A stretch of DNA of 64,000 bases from Alphaproteobacteria bacterium (GTDB lineage: Bacteria > Pseudomonadota > Alphaproteobacteria > UBA8366 > GCA-2717185): the NCBI GenBank assembly GCA_012103325.1, contig WLWY01000001.1, positions 496,001-560,000 of the forward strand, written 5' to 3'. Positions 52,363-62,067 of this stretch are shown piece after piece. The notes beneath the pieces were generated by a model. That model did no database searches, was not told the origin of the DNA, and was given only the letters and a program-made list of their open reading frames with translations. The translations under genes and the position numbers were made by a program. Each line of letters starts with the position of its first letter. Position 1 is the first letter of the stretch.

Positions 52363-53715
52363 TTACATGCCGGGCATCAGGCCTTTTAGGCCGTGCCGCA
52401 TCAGGCCTTTCTCGCCCATCTTGTTCATTCGCTTCATCATCTTGCGCATCGTCTGATACTGCTTGAGCAACTTGTTCACCTCTTGAATGGAGGTTCCCGA
52501 GCCGCTCGCTATACGGCGTTTACGCGACGCGTGGATGAGCTTCGGCTTCAGCCGCTCGGCCCGCGTCATCGACGAAATGATCGCTTCTTGATGAAGCAGT
52601 GCGGACTCATCGATATTCGCCTGAGCCATCTGCTGCTTGGCCTTGCCCACGCCGGGCAGCAATTCCATCATTCCCGACAGTCCGCCCATCTTGCGCATTT
52701 GCCCAAGCTGCTTGGCCATATCGCCGAGATCGAATTCGCCCTTCTGGATCTTCTTGGCGAGCGCTTCAGCCTCTTCCTCATCAATCGTTTCCTGCGCTTT
52801 TTCAACCAGGCTGACGACATCGCCCATACCCAGTATGCGGCCCGCGATCCGTTCGGGATGGAAATCCTCTAGCGCATCGAGCTTTTCGCCAATGCCGATC
52901 AGCTTGATCGGGCAGCCGGTCACGGCGCGCATCGACAAAGCCGCGCCGCCGCGCGCATCGCCGTCTACCCGGGTCAGCACGATGCCGCTGAGCGGTAGTC
53001 GCTCATTGAAGCCCTCGGCGACATTGACTGCATCCTGACCGGTCATCGCATCGGCAACCAGGAGGATCTCGTAAGGATTTACCGCCTCGCGAACCGCAAC
53101 TGCTTCAGCCATCAGGGCCTCGTCGATCTGCAACCGACCGGCCGTGTCGAGCATAATCACATCGAAACCGCCGAGCCGGGCCGCATCCTGAGCGCGGCGT
53201 GCGATATCCACCGGTTGCTGACCGGCGACAACCGGCAGGGTCGCGACGCCGGCCTGCTCGCCCAGCACCTTCAACTGCTCCTGGGCGGCCGGGCGCTGCG
53301 TATCCAGCGACGCCATCATGACTTTCTTGTTGTCGCGGCTCTGCAGGCGGGCCGCGATCTTGGCCGTCGTCGTCGTCTTGCCCGAGCCCTGCAAGCCAAC
53401 CAGCATGACGCCGACCGGCGCGGGAGCCAGGAGATCCAGCCCTTCGGTCTCCGCGCCGAGCATCGAGACCAATTCGTCATGGACGATTTTGACCACCATC
53501 TGGCCCGGCGTGACGGAGCGCAGCACCTCTTGCCCGACCGACTGTTTCTTCACGCGATCGATGAAGTCCCGCACCACGGGTAAGGCTACATCGGCTTCAA
53601 GCAAGGCCACACGGACATCCCGCATCGCGGCGGACACGTCGGATTCGTTAAGCGACCCCCGCCGCTTCAGCTTCTCGAAGACATCGGCCAACCGGCCGGA
53701 TAGCGATTCGAACAT
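52363..53715 (-). CDS. ffh: signal recognition particle protein Ffh
   Basis: 450 aa. N domain 1-90; G domain with [15 protein letters not shown] near residue 107, DTAGRLQ and [12 protein letters not shown]; Met-rich M domain 300-450 (LKGLMPGM ending). It binds signal sequences and 4.5S RNA and docks with FtsY, which is encoded at 59252-60178. First gene of the ffh-rpsP-rimM-trmD-rplS block. The 206 bases upstream hold no gene. Confidence 0.98.
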   Translation of the reverse strand: MFESLSGRLADVFEKLKRRGSLNESDVSAAMRDVRVALLEADVALPVVRDFIDRVKKQSVGQEVLRSVTPGQMVVKIVHDELVSMLGAETEGLDLLAPAPVGVMLVGLQGSGKTTTTAKIAARLQSRDNKKVMMASLDTQRPAAQEQLKVLGEQAGVATLPVVAGQQPVDIARRAQDAARLGGFDVIMLDTAGRLQIDEALMAEAVAVREAVNPYEILLVADAMTGQDAVNVAEGFNERLPLSGIVLTRVDGDARGGAALSMRAVTGCPIKLIGIGEKLDALEDFHPERIAGRILGMGDVVSLVEKAQETIDEEEAEALAKKIQKGEFDLGDMAKQLGQMRKMGGLSGMMELLPGVGKAKQQMAQANIDESALLHQEAIISSMTRAERLKPKLIHASRKRRIASGSGTSIQEVNKLLKQYQTMRKMMKRMNKMGEKGLMRHGLKGLMPGM

Positions 53716-53921
53716 GCGCGCCTCGCCTCAAAAAGACCAACCGAAGAGCAAACGCAAAACGCGCCAGTGCGCGAAACTCGCGGACTGGCGTAGCCCCTCG
53801 GGACTGGAAACTGACCGTTTCCCGATTGAGAACCGGCTTGTACGCCCGGAAATGCGGCAAGTCAAGCGACCGCGGCGGGCAACAGCGCTCTGATTTAAAG
53901 CGGATTTCTATCAGAATTCGA

Positions 53922-55214
53922 TTAGGCAGCGATGAACGGATCTAGCCCCCAGGAGAACAGTGGGCGTCCGCCGCTCGCTGTTACGACAACGACTTCCTCC
54001 AGCCAGATTCGCTCGCATTCACCACCCGGGTAGAGCAAATGCAAGGGAACCACCATATTTTCCGCCAGTGCCCAGTCGCCGTTCGGGTGCCCGTCAGCGG
54101 TCGTCATTTCCAGATCCATGTGGGAAAGACCGAGTCCATGAAAGAAGATAAGTGCGCCGTCCGGCTCCGGCGCACCGCACTTACGGTAAACCTCACGGCC
54201 CAGCGTCTGCAGTTCGCTGATCCGCACACCAGGACGCATTGCATCAATCAGGGTTTGAGCGACTTCTTTGACGACCGTAGCGTGGCTTTTCGCCTGCGTG
54301 TTGGGTTCACCACCGACGACCCAGCTCTTACCTCCGTCCCAGCAATAGAGGTCGAGCGTGCCGTGACAATCGAACAAGATGTGAGTGCCGGGCTCGACTT
54401 CGAAATCCTCAAGACCGGTCTGCAGGGTCACTATCGGGTCCGCGCCTCTCGGATGGCCCCAGACCATAGCCCCCGGGTCGTGGATGAATCCACCGAGCTC
54501 GGTTGTCGCCTGATGATAGGCCTGATTGATGTCGCGCCAGGAAGCGCCCTTGTCCCAAGAAGCAACGGTGCGTTCGATGGCGCGCTGATTGAGCGCGGTG
54601 GCACGCTCGATCAAAGCGAGTTCGGCACCAGTCTTGATCGCCCGCGCGGCCATCATCGCGTCGTAGCCGTCACGGACCTCGGCATCCTCGAGCCCAAGAC
54701 GGAAACCAAACGCCATGTCGTCGAAGGCAACCGTGCCGCGCGTTAATCCGAGCGCCTTAAGGGCGCCTTGGACATTGCTTGTCATATCGAAGGTATAGTT
54801 GCTGCGCGCTCGAGCAAGCCAATCAGGGTTCGTACCGGCGGCGGGCATGAAACGGTCGATGTCCTCCGGTTTAGGCGTCAAATCAAGGCCCATCATGACG
54901 GCGCGAAATGGCCGAATATCCTCAATCCAGGTCGGCTGAATCAAAAACGTCGACAGGTAGTAATCGGCGATGACCAAGATCGGGTGCTCGGGCGCGTGTC
55001 GCGAGATGATGACCGCGTAAGGCCGCGGCTCATCCGACTTGTGCCCGATGCCGTTGAAGCCAGAGAGATAGAAGACGTTCAGCGGGGTCGTAGCGACGAT
55101 ACCGTCGAGCCCACGAGCCTCCATGGCATCCAGCAGCCGCTCCAGATTGCAAAATTGTGAGGGTAGCGGGTGGCGTGGGAAGGCGATGTCCTTCCCGGTT
55201 GCGGGATCACTCAT
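53922..55214 (-). CDS. M24 family metallopeptidase-like protein (Xaa-Pro/ectoine-hydrolase type)
   Basis: 430 aa. An N-terminal creatinase-like domain (CNLERLLDAMEARGLDGIVATT, VFYLSGFNG) precedes the pita-bread domain. Metal ligands Asp in LFDCHGTLDLYCWDG, His in FHGLGLSHMD and the last Glu in WLEEVVVVT are visible. The Glu of the usual TIEPG motif is replaced; the aligned stretch is VPLHLLYPG with His. Activity may therefore differ from a classic aminopeptidase P. GGGAG precedes ATG 55214, and the S15 hydrolase gene lies 31 bases upstream, so both may act on one peptide or amide. Confidence 0.88.
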   Translation of the reverse strand: MSDPATGKDIAFPRHPLPSQFCNLERLLDAMEARGLDGIVATTPLNVFYLSGFNGIGHKSDEPRPYAVIISRHAPEHPILVIADYYLSTFLIQPTWIEDIRPFRAVMMGLDLTPKPEDIDRFMPAAGTNPDWLARARSNYTFDMTSNVQGALKALGLTRGTVAFDDMAFGFRLGLEDAEVRDGYDAMMAARAIKTGAELALIERATALNQRAIERTVASWDKGASWRDINQAYHQATTELGGFIHDPGAMVWGHPRGADPIVTLQTGLEDFEVEPGTHILFDCHGTLDLYCWDGGKSWVVGGEPNTQAKSHATVVKEVAQTLIDAMRPGVRISELQTLGREVYRKCGAPEPDGALIFFHGLGLSHMDLEMTTADGHPNGDWALAENMVVPLHLLYPGGECERIWLEEVVVVTASGGRPLFSWGLDPFIAA

Positions 55215-55245
55215 GTCGGTATCTCCCTTTTCTCCATCGATCCCA

Positions 55246-57042
55246 TCAATCCAGCACCGGCAATTCAACGAACGAAGGTGTCGTTTCGTCATGGTACACG
55301 GTGTTGGCGGCGACCCGGATATCGGCGTCGCTATCGTTCGCCAGAACGGGATTGCCGCTGTTCGTATTGCGCGCCCGACGCGGAAAGTTGCTGCTGGTGA
55401 TATCCACCTGAACGCAGCTGCCGGCCCGGAACATGTGATGGATATGGGCGAGATCGATCGCAAACGAATAGATTTCGCCTGGCTCCAGTCGTTGCGGCTC
55501 CGTTACCGCGGGGTCGCGGTACATCGACCGCACAACGCCGTCCATGAGCAGCATAGTCCGCCCATCGGGCAGCACTTCGATCAACTTGGCGATGAAGTCG
55601 GTGTCGGGGCAATCCGAAGAGGCGCGCATGGTCACGCGGACAACGCCGGCAATCGTGAGATCTTCCTCCAATGGCGCGCTGCGATACATCAGTCCGTAAT
55701 TGGGTCGCGCCTGAGCCGGCCTTTGATCGCGCGGCCCGGCGTCGATCAACATATTGCGGCCGCCCAGCGTCGGAACAGGCTGCCCTGGATCATAGGTATA
55801 GCCACGTGGCGCGCCGGCCGGCCCTGCCTCGGTCAAGCTGCCGTCACCACGAAGGTAGTAGCGATGCAGCTCAATGTCTGATGGAGGCCATTGGTCCGCA
55901 TGCTGCCAATCGTCCGCGACGTACCCTGCGGCGTCCTCTACCCAGGCGTTTGGCGCATAGTAAACGGGTGGCTGCTCCATAATGCCGGTAGGCTCGTCTT
56001 TCAGCCAATGGCCGAACCATTCGAAATAGGGGTCGCGTGGCCAGAAGTTGGTTTCATATATGAAATAGTGGTCGTTGGGGCCGATCCACAGCAGCTGATT
56101 GCCGACACGAGACTGGATGTCGGTGAACGCGGCAATCATGCTGTGCTGGAAGATGTCGTACCAGTTGGTGACATGAAATCCGGGAATATCGATAGCTCGG
56201 CGAAAATCATGCTGCCACCGAAACTCGTCAGGCGTCGGATGCGTAATAATCTCGTCCAGGAACGGCTGCCAGGTCGAAAAGTCCGGATAACCAGTCAGTG
56301 GCAGCCGCATCCAATCGGCGGAGTCGACAAACGGTGGGTCTGCCCGGCACGCGGCGTCGAGCCGTTCGTAGCGCGCCGCAGCGCCCTTCGCGGCTGCGTC
56401 CAATTCGCCCTCGGTCAGGCCAAACCGCTGCAGCATGGCGTCGCGGTGCGACTTCGACAGTCCGGGTATATTCCGCGACACCCAAAGCCACAGCCGCTCC
56501 ATCTCGATCGATCCGCCCTCGTAAACGATATCGTCGTAGATACTGGCTCCGCCGACCTGGGCGAAGAACGCGCGCAGTGTGGGGTGACACGCACTTGCAG
56601 CGGCTAGCGCTGTGGTCGCGCCGGCGGACGAACCGGAGATACCGACCCTCTGATTGCTCCATGACTGTTGCGAAATCCACTCCAGCGTATCGAAGCCGTC
56701 GGCCGCATCGTCCGCGTAAACACGGTCAATTCCCTCGGAGCCATAGCGGCCGCGCGTATCCTGATAAACCGCAGCGTAGCCGTGTTGCGCAATAGCTTTC
56801 CATCCCCGCAGAATCGATCCATGCATCTCCTCGCCCGGGTTCGGCAGCCAGCCCTTCGTAGGATCGAAGATCGCTTCTCCCTGGGGCGCCGTGATGCCAT
56901 AGGGCGTACGCTGTAGGATGACCGGGAATTCCGGACCCGCCGTGTCGGGCAGAAATACGAAGGTATTCAGCTTCACGCCGTCGCGCATCTCGACGAACGT
57001 CTGAAAGGATTTGACGTCGTTCGCGTCGTCGGCGGCAGTCAT
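55246..57042 (-). CDS. CocE/NonD family (S15) serine hydrolase
   Basis: 598 aa. The alpha/beta hydrolase part has the oxyanion segment VFLPDTAGPEFPVIL near residue 28, GYAAVYQDTRGRYGSEG near 93 and the nucleophile elbow GISGSSAGATTAL near 134 (Ser in GSSAG). A C-terminal jelly-roll (LTIAGVVRVTMRASSDCPDTDF) is the X-Pro dipeptidyl-peptidase C domain. Relatives are cocaine esterase and glutaryl-7-ACA acylase; no signal peptide, so cytoplasmic. Divergent from dapF and co-directional with the M24 gene. Confidence 0.92.
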   Translation of the reverse strand: MTAADDANDVKSFQTFVEMRDGVKLNTFVFLPDTAGPEFPVILQRTPYGITAPQGEAIFDPTKGWLPNPGEEMHGSILRGWKAIAQHGYAAVYQDTRGRYGSEGIDRVYADDAADGFDTLEWISQQSWSNQRVGISGSSAGATTALAAASACHPTLRAFFAQVGGASIYDDIVYEGGSIEMERLWLWVSRNIPGLSKSHRDAMLQRFGLTEGELDAAAKGAAARYERLDAACRADPPFVDSADWMRLPLTGYPDFSTWQPFLDEIITHPTPDEFRWQHDFRRAIDIPGFHVTNWYDIFQHSMIAAFTDIQSRVGNQLLWIGPNDHYFIYETNFWPRDPYFEWFGHWLKDEPTGIMEQPPVYYAPNAWVEDAAGYVADDWQHADQWPPSDIELHRYYLRGDGSLTEAGPAGAPRGYTYDPGQPVPTLGGRNMLIDAGPRDQRPAQARPNYGLMYRSAPLEEDLTIAGVVRVTMRASSDCPDTDFIAKLIEVLPDGRTMLLMDGVVRSMYRDPAVTEPQRLEPGEIYSFAIDLAHIHHMFRAGSCVQVDITSSNFPRRARNTNSGNPVLANDSDADIRVAANTVYHDETTPSFVELPVLD

Positions 57043-57183
57043 TGGCGCATTCTCTCAAAACCCCGGCGATTAGATGGTCAGCCAACTCTATCTGGCACGA
57101 TGCGGACTTGCGAGTCCGTGCCCCTATCCAAATCCGGTGGACAGGTTCGCTCGGATACCCCTATAACGCGGCGAAAGCGGGTA

Positions 57184-58020
57184 ATGCGGATGATACCGTT
57201 CACGAAAATGCATGGCATTGGCAACGACTGCGTCGTCATCGACGCAAGGGTCGAGCCGTATGCGCTGCACGAAGATCAGATCCGGCTGATCGCCGACCGG
57301 CGGCGCGGCGTCGGCTGCGACCAGCTCGTTCTGATCGAGCCGCCTCGGGATGGTCGGGCTGTCGGATTCTTGCGCTTCTACAATTCGGATGGCAGCGAGG
57401 CGGAAGCCTGCGGGAACGCGACGCGCTGCATCGTTGCGCGGCTGATGCAGGAGAACAATACGGACGAAATCGCGGTCGAAACAAGAGCCGGTTTTCTACC
57501 GGCACATATCGACCGGCGCGGATTGGTCGCGGTCGATATGGGGCCGGCGCAAACCGGCTGGCGGGACATTCCGCTGAGCCGCGAAATGGACACCTTGCAC
57601 CTCGATCTCGCGAGCGGCCCGTATCGCGATCCAGTTGCAATTGGAATTGGAAACCCGCACTGCGTGTTTTTCGTCGACGATGCCGAGGATGCCGACCCCT
57701 CGGCGTATGGCCCGGCGGTCGAGCATCACCCGTTGTTCCCGGAGCGCACGAATGTCGAGTTCGTCGGCATCCAGGCGAGCGACCGGATCCGCATGCGGGT
57801 CTGGGAGCGTGGAGCCGGCGTCACGCAAGCCTGCGGCTCGGGCGCCTGTGCCGCCGCAGTGGCCGCAGCACGGCGTGAATTGACCGGACGTCAGGTCGAA
57901 GTCGTGCTCGATGGTGGGTCCCTCTACATCGACTGGCGTGCCGACAATCATGTCGTCATGAGCGGGCCGGTCGCGGTGTCATTCACTGGCGTACTCGACG
58001 ACGCTGTGGGGTCGGCATGA
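57184..58020 (+). CDS. dapF: diaminopimelate epimerase
   Basis: 278 aa. FTKMHGIGNDCVVID is the N-terminal motif. The two catalytic cysteines are Cys76 (EACGNATRC) and Cys217 (QACGSGACA). It makes meso-diaminopimelate for lysine and the cell wall. ATG 57184 and ATG 57190 are both possible; the product differs by two residues. Its stop overlaps mtaB by ATGA. Confidence 0.97.
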   Translation: MRMIPFTKMHGIGNDCVVIDARVEPYALHEDQIRLIADRRRGVGCDQLVLIEPPRDGRAVGFLRFYNSDGSEAEACGNATRCIVARLMQENNTDEIAVETRAGFLPAHIDRRGLVAVDMGPAQTGWRDIPLSREMDTLHLDLASGPYRDPVAIGIGNPHCVFFVDDAEDADPSAYGPAVEHHPLFPERTNVEFVGIQASDRIRMRVWERGAGVTQACGSGACAAAVAAARRELTGRQVEVVLDGGSLYIDWRADNHVVMSGPVAVSFTGVLDDAVGSA

Positions 58021-59255
58021 AGACCGGACCGGACATCGTCACCTTCGGCTGCCGGCTCAACGCCTTCGAATCCGAGGTGATGCGCGAGAAGGCGGCAGGA
58101 CTGGACGACTCTATTATCTTCAACACCTGCGCCGTCACCAAGGAAGCCGAGCGCCAGGCACGCCAAGCGATCCGCCGTGCGCGGCGCGACAACCCGTGTG
58201 CGCAAATCATCGTCACCGGCTGCGCCGCCCAGATCGACGCGGACGCCTTCGCCGCGATGCCGGAAGTCGACCGCGTGATCGGCAACGCCGAAAAACTGAC
58301 CGAAGCCGCATACGGTACCGATGCCCCGGTCCTGGTCGGCGATATCACGGCGGTGCGGGAAACGGCGGGGCACTTGATCGAGGGCTTTGAGGGCCGCGCC
58401 CGCGCGTTCGTGCAGGTCCAGCAGGGCTGCGACCATCGCTGCACCTTCTGCATCATTCCGCTCGGCCGCGGCGCCAGCCGTTCCGTCCCAGTCGGCGATA
58501 TCGTGACCCAGACCCGTACCCTGGTCGAGAATGGCTATGCGGAGATCGTCCTGACCGGGGTCGACATCACGTCGTACGGCACAGATCTTCCGGGGCAGCC
58601 AACCTTGGGCCAGATGGCGCGGCGCCTGCTCGCCCACGTGCCGGAACTGCCACGCCTGCGCATTTCCTCGATCGACTGTATCGAAATCGATCCCGACCTG
58701 ATGCGGCTGATCGAATCCGAGCCGCGCCTGATGCCGCACCTGCACCTGTCGCTGCAAGCCGGCGACGACATGATCCTGAAGCGCATGAAGCGGCGGCACA
58801 GCCGCGCCGACGCGATCGCCATCTGCGACCGGCTGCGCCGCGCACGGCCGGACATCGCGCTTGGCGCCGACCTGATCGCGGGCTTCCCGACCGAGACCGA
58901 CGGCATGTTCCAGCGCTCGCTCGACCTGGTCGAGGAATGCGGGCTGGTCTGGCTGCACGTCTTTCCCTATTCGGCCCGTCCCGGCACCCCGGCGGCACGC
59001 ATGCCGCAGGTGCCCGGACCCGTCCGCCGAGACCGCGCGGCGCGGCTGCGCCAGGCCGGCATGCGAGCGGCAACGCGCTTTCTCGACAGCCGAATCGGCA
59101 CCGACGCCACCGTCCTTGTGGAAGCCGGCGGCATCGGACGCACCGAGCATTATGCGCCGATCCATGCCGACGGGGCCCTGCCGGATGGTCAGATTGCCAC
59201 GCTTCGCGTAACGGGCCGCGATGGCGATGCCCTGACCGGACGGCAGGCCGCATGA
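58017..59255 (+). CDS. mtaB: tRNA t6A37 methylthiotransferase MtaB
   Basis: 412 aa radical-SAM methylthiotransferase. The N-terminal UPF0004 domain has cluster cysteines in TFGCRLNAFE, FNTCAVT and TGCAAQ; the radical-SAM CxxxCxxC is GCDHRCTFC near residue 140; a TRAM-like domain ends the protein. It adds a methylthio group to t6A37 of tRNA. Its ATG overlaps the dapF stop and its stop overlaps ftsY, an arrangement common in alphaproteobacteria. Confidence 0.96.
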   Translation: MKTGPDIVTFGCRLNAFESEVMREKAAGLDDSIIFNTCAVTKEAERQARQAIRRARRDNPCAQIIVTGCAAQIDADAFAAMPEVDRVIGNAEKLTEAAYGTDAPVLVGDITAVRETAGHLIEGFEGRARAFVQVQQGCDHRCTFCIIPLGRGASRSVPVGDIVTQTRTLVENGYAEIVLTGVDITSYGTDLPGQPTLGQMARRLLAHVPELPRLRISSIDCIEIDPDLMRLIESEPRLMPHLHLSLQAGDDMILKRMKRRHSRADAIAICDRLRRARPDIALGADLIAGFPTETDGMFQRSLDLVEECGLVWLHVFPYSARPGTPAARMPQVPGPVRRDRAARLRQAGMRAATRFLDSRIGTDATVLVEAGGIGRTEHYAPIHADGALPDGQIATLRVTGRDGDALTGRQAA

Positions 59256-60178
59256 GCAAACCAGGTTGGCTCGACCGCCTGAAGTCAGGGCTTTCGAAAT
59301 CGACATCGAAGTTGACGGACGGCATCGCCGGGATCTTCCGCAAGCGCAAACTCGACGACGACGCGCTCGAGGAACTCGAAGAACTGCTTATCACCGCCGA
59401 TCTTGGGCCGGTCACCGCCGCGAAGCTGACCGCCAACCTGGCAGCGACCCGGTTCGACAAGGAGGTCAGCGAGGAAGAGGTGCGGTCTGCCCTGGCAACG
59501 GATATCGCGGCGATCCTCGGCCCCGTCGCGACGCCACTTGCAATCGACCCGGCGCGCAAGCCGCACGTCGTTCTCGTCGTCGGTGTCAACGGCAGCGGCA
59601 AGACCACGACCATCGGCAAGCTGGCGCAGCATTACCGCGAACAGGGGCTGCAGGTCATGCTCGCGGCAGGCGACACGTTCCGCGCCGCAGCCGTGGAGCA
59701 GCTCAAGATCTGGGGCGAGCGGGCGGGCTGCCCGGTGATCGCCGGAAAGCCGGGCGGCGACGCCGCAGGCCTCGCCTACGACGCGCTGGAAACCGCGCGT
59801 GCACAGGGGGCCGACCTGCTGTTGATCGATACCGCCGGCCGCCTGCAGAACAAGGCCGACCTGATGGCCGGGCTGGAAAAAATCAGCCGGGTCCTAAAGA
59901 AGCTGGACGAGACGGCGCCGCACGATTGCATCCTGGTGCTTGACGCGACCGTCGGCCAGAACGCCCACAGCCAGGTCGAAATCTTCCGCGATATCGTCGC
60001 CGTCAGCGGGCTCGTCGTGACCAAGCTGGACGGTTCGGCGAAAGGCGGGGTGCTGGTCGCGCTGGCGGAAAAATTCGCCCTGCCGGTACATGCCATCGGT
60101 GTCGGCGAAGCGGCGGAGGATCTGCGGCCGTTCGACGCCGAAATCTACGCCCGCGATCTCATGGGGTTAAACGACTGA
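59252..60178 (+). CDS. ftsY: signal recognition particle receptor FtsY
   Basis: 308 aa NG-domain GTPase: GVNGSGKTTTIGKLA near residue 111, DTFRAAAVEQL, DTAGR and TKLDGSAKGG. The acidic A domain of the E. coli protein is absent; only a short basic amphipathic N-terminus (GWLDRLKSGLSKSTSKLTDG) remains for membrane contact, as in other alphaproteobacteria. Start is ATG 59252, overlapping the mtaB stop. The convergent gene ends four bases after its stop. Confidence 0.97.
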   Translation: MSKPGWLDRLKSGLSKSTSKLTDGIAGIFRKRKLDDDALEELEELLITADLGPVTAAKLTANLAATRFDKEVSEEEVRSALATDIAAILGPVATPLAIDPARKPHVVLVVGVNGSGKTTTIGKLAQHYREQGLQVMLAAGDTFRAAAVEQLKIWGERAGCPVIAGKPGGDAAGLAYDALETARAQGADLLLIDTAGRLQNKADLMAGLEKISRVLKKLDETAPHDCILVLDATVGQNAHSQVEIFRDIVAVSGLVVTKLDGSAKGGVLVALAEKFALPVHAIGVGEAAEDLRPFDAEIYARDLMGLND

Positions 60179-60182
60179 GAAT

Positions 60183-61166
60183 TTACCAAACCTGCTCCGT
60201 CTGGGGTTCGCTTTGCCCCTGCGATTGCGCGGCCAACAACCAATCGTCCGTCTGCATATAGCGCGGCGCCAGGAACCGGTAGGTCTCGCGCAGCAGATCC
60301 GGGATCGTCGCCGTATATTGTCCCGACTCCTGCTCCCAGCCGCGTAGCAAGCCATCCCACGCTACCAGACGCCGGTACACGGAGTTGCGCGTGCCGCGGA
60401 TAAATTCCTTCTGTGCCGTGATGTTCTTCAGCACGGCAATGATTTCGCCGGTCTGCCCGTCCGCCATATCAAATTCCTCGCCGAACTCCTTCACGGCGAT
60501 GGAAATCAGTTTGGCAACCGACGTCGCGGAGTCGAGGATGCTGCGATGTTTCGCCGCCACATTGCGCAGGCGCTTGATCTTCTGCTCCATGGAGACCACG
60601 CCGCGAAACTGTTCGCGCAAGGTCTCAATGTAGGCGAGCTCTTCGGCCAGTTCCTCGATCAAGTCTACGATCTTGTTTCCTTCGCCGGCTTCGAGCCCAA
60701 TCGCCTTCGCGGCTTCGTCGAACGCGCTGTTGACCTTTTCCTTCACGGCTGGGTCGTCGGCAATCTGAAGCAGTTGCTGCGGGTCGGTAATCAGATTCTC
60801 ATCGCCCGACACCCACGACACGAGCTGCATGCTGAGGCGTTGTTGCGCGATCTTGCGATGTTCGTCGGAAACATCCCATGATGCCTCGCCGGTCAGCAAT
60901 TCCTTAGGCAGATCGTCGCCCGGCATCAGCACCTTGACGTAGTCGAGACCGCTCGCCACAAGTCCCAACATAACATCGTCGGAGGAATCCTCCTCAATAT
61001 CAAACTCGCGGCGGATGCCCGGAAACGGCAGCATGACCTCTTCGCCGCCCAGATTGAGGACGAAGACGGGCTCCTCCGTTTCGTGCGATTTGCGGAAGTA
61101 GGACCCTTCCACAGCCGTAAAGAACTTCTGGCTGAAATTTACGGTCGATTCGTCTTGTGAACCCAT
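60183..61166 (-). CDS. uncharacterised conserved-looking protein, 327 aa
   Basis: From ATG 61166 (MGSQDESTVNFSQKFF). I do not recognise a family. It is acidic, without signal peptide or membrane segments, mostly predicted helical with a coiled-coil-like stretch near 180-220 (IEELAEELAYIETLREQFRG). The ending is Gln-rich. Codon use is like that of its neighbours and the frame is long, so it is a genuine gene. It converges with ftsY with four bases between stops. A longer frame from a TTG at 61220 is less likely. Confidence 0.85.
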   Translation of the reverse strand: MGSQDESTVNFSQKFFTAVEGSYFRKSHETEEPVFVLNLGGEEVMLPFPGIRREFDIEEDSSDDVMLGLVASGLDYVKVLMPGDDLPKELLTGEASWDVSDEHRKIAQQRLSMQLVSWVSGDENLITDPQQLLQIADDPAVKEKVNSAFDEAAKAIGLEAGEGNKIVDLIEELAEELAYIETLREQFRGVVSMEQKIKRLRNVAAKHRSILDSATSVAKLISIAVKEFGEEFDMADGQTGEIIAVLKNITAQKEFIRGTRNSVYRRLVAWDGLLRGWEQESGQYTATIPDLLRETYRFLAPRYMQTDDWLLAAQSQGQSEPQTEQVW

Positions 61167-61334
61167 AAGCGCAACTCGTTCTCCGGCTGACGTCGTGCGG
61201 TCCGGCGGCAAAATTCCCAAAGCAAGGGCGAGGTCCCGTGCAACACCGGACCGGAACCGAGTTTAGGAAAAATGATTTAATTAGAATTTAACGGCGGCAT
61301 CGATTTCGCGCCGCGAACGGCAGAAAACGGGGTC

Positions 61335-61577
61335 TTAGACCAGTATATTGAGATAAAACCCGCGCGGAACGTTAAAGCGCGGCGTTTCCGCATCCAACGC
61401 GAGCAATTGCGCAAGTCGGGCGATCGCGCCTTCCAGATCGAACGGGTCCAAAGCCGGCCGTGGCAGCCGTTTCGGCTTCTCAACCAAGGCCAGCGGCCGA
61501 TCGGGCGACGGCCGCGACGCTGGAACGCCGACACCGCCGGGCGGCGTCGAAGGAAGTCCGGGTTCATCAATGGCCAT
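61335..61577 (-). CDS. small hypothetical protein, 80 aa
   Basis: Pro-rich N-terminus (MAIDEPGLPSTPPGG) and a short helical part (FDLEGAIARLAQLLALD) ending RFNVPRGFYLNILV. No family recognised and no clear ribosome site. It reads in the same direction as the 327-aa gene downstream. An overlapping frame at 61277-61570 is Arg-rich and less protein-like. Confidence 0.5.
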   Translation of the reverse strand: MAIDEPGLPSTPPGGVGVPASRPSPDRPLALVEKPKRLPRPALDPFDLEGAIARLAQLLALDAETPRFNVPRGFYLNILV

Positions 61578-61670
61578 GGCCGGATTCTACGGATCGACCG
61601 CAGCTAAGGCAATGCTGGTGAAATTGCCGTTAGGCAAAATTTAACCATAATCCAAAGCATTCACGTACCC

Positions 61671-62033
61671 CTACCCAATCGCGGCGCTGATGGCGATTTC
61701 GATCAGGAGCTCTTCCGGCGGGTTGCGGGGTTCGAAGGTGGCGCCGACGCAGACGCGGGCGCAGGGGTTGTCGCGGTCGGCCCAAGCGACCCAGACATCG
61801 TTCATTTCAGACTTCCGCGCCATGTCGGAGAGATAAATCGTTGCCGTGACAAGCCTGGATTTGTCGGTCCCGGCCTCGGCCAGCAGGGCGTCGACGCCGT
61901 CAAGACATCGCTGTGTCTGGCCCGCCATCGATCCGGTCCCGTCCGGCGCGCTCATGACCACATGGACCAGCCCGTTATATTCGACCCGCCGGGTCCGGCC
62001 GGGGAAGCTCTCCGGTCCTCGCTTGATCTCCAT
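61671..62033 (-). CDS. RidA (YjgF/YER057c/UK114) family protein
   Basis: 120 aa. VHVVMSAPDGTGSMAGQTQRCLDGVDALLAEAG and NPCARVCVGATF place the conserved Arg that binds the substrate carboxylate, followed by the conserved Glu in LLIEIAIS. RidA proteins hydrolyse reactive enamines and imines made by PLP or flavin enzymes. Co-directional with the DAO-type oxidase gene, whose imine product would be a natural substrate. Confidence 0.9.
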   Translation of the reverse strand: MEIKRGPESFPGRTRRVEYNGLVHVVMSAPDGTGSMAGQTQRCLDGVDALLAEAGTDKSRLVTATIYLSDMARKSEMNDVWVAWADRDNPCARVCVGATFEPRNPPEELLIEIAISAAIG

Positions 62034-62067
62034 CGCTTACTCTCCCTCCGTTACTGCCGCACGCCAG

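Noticed and set aside
57948..59306. 452-codon minus-strand frame
   Set aside because: Antisense to mtaB, whose motifs are complete.
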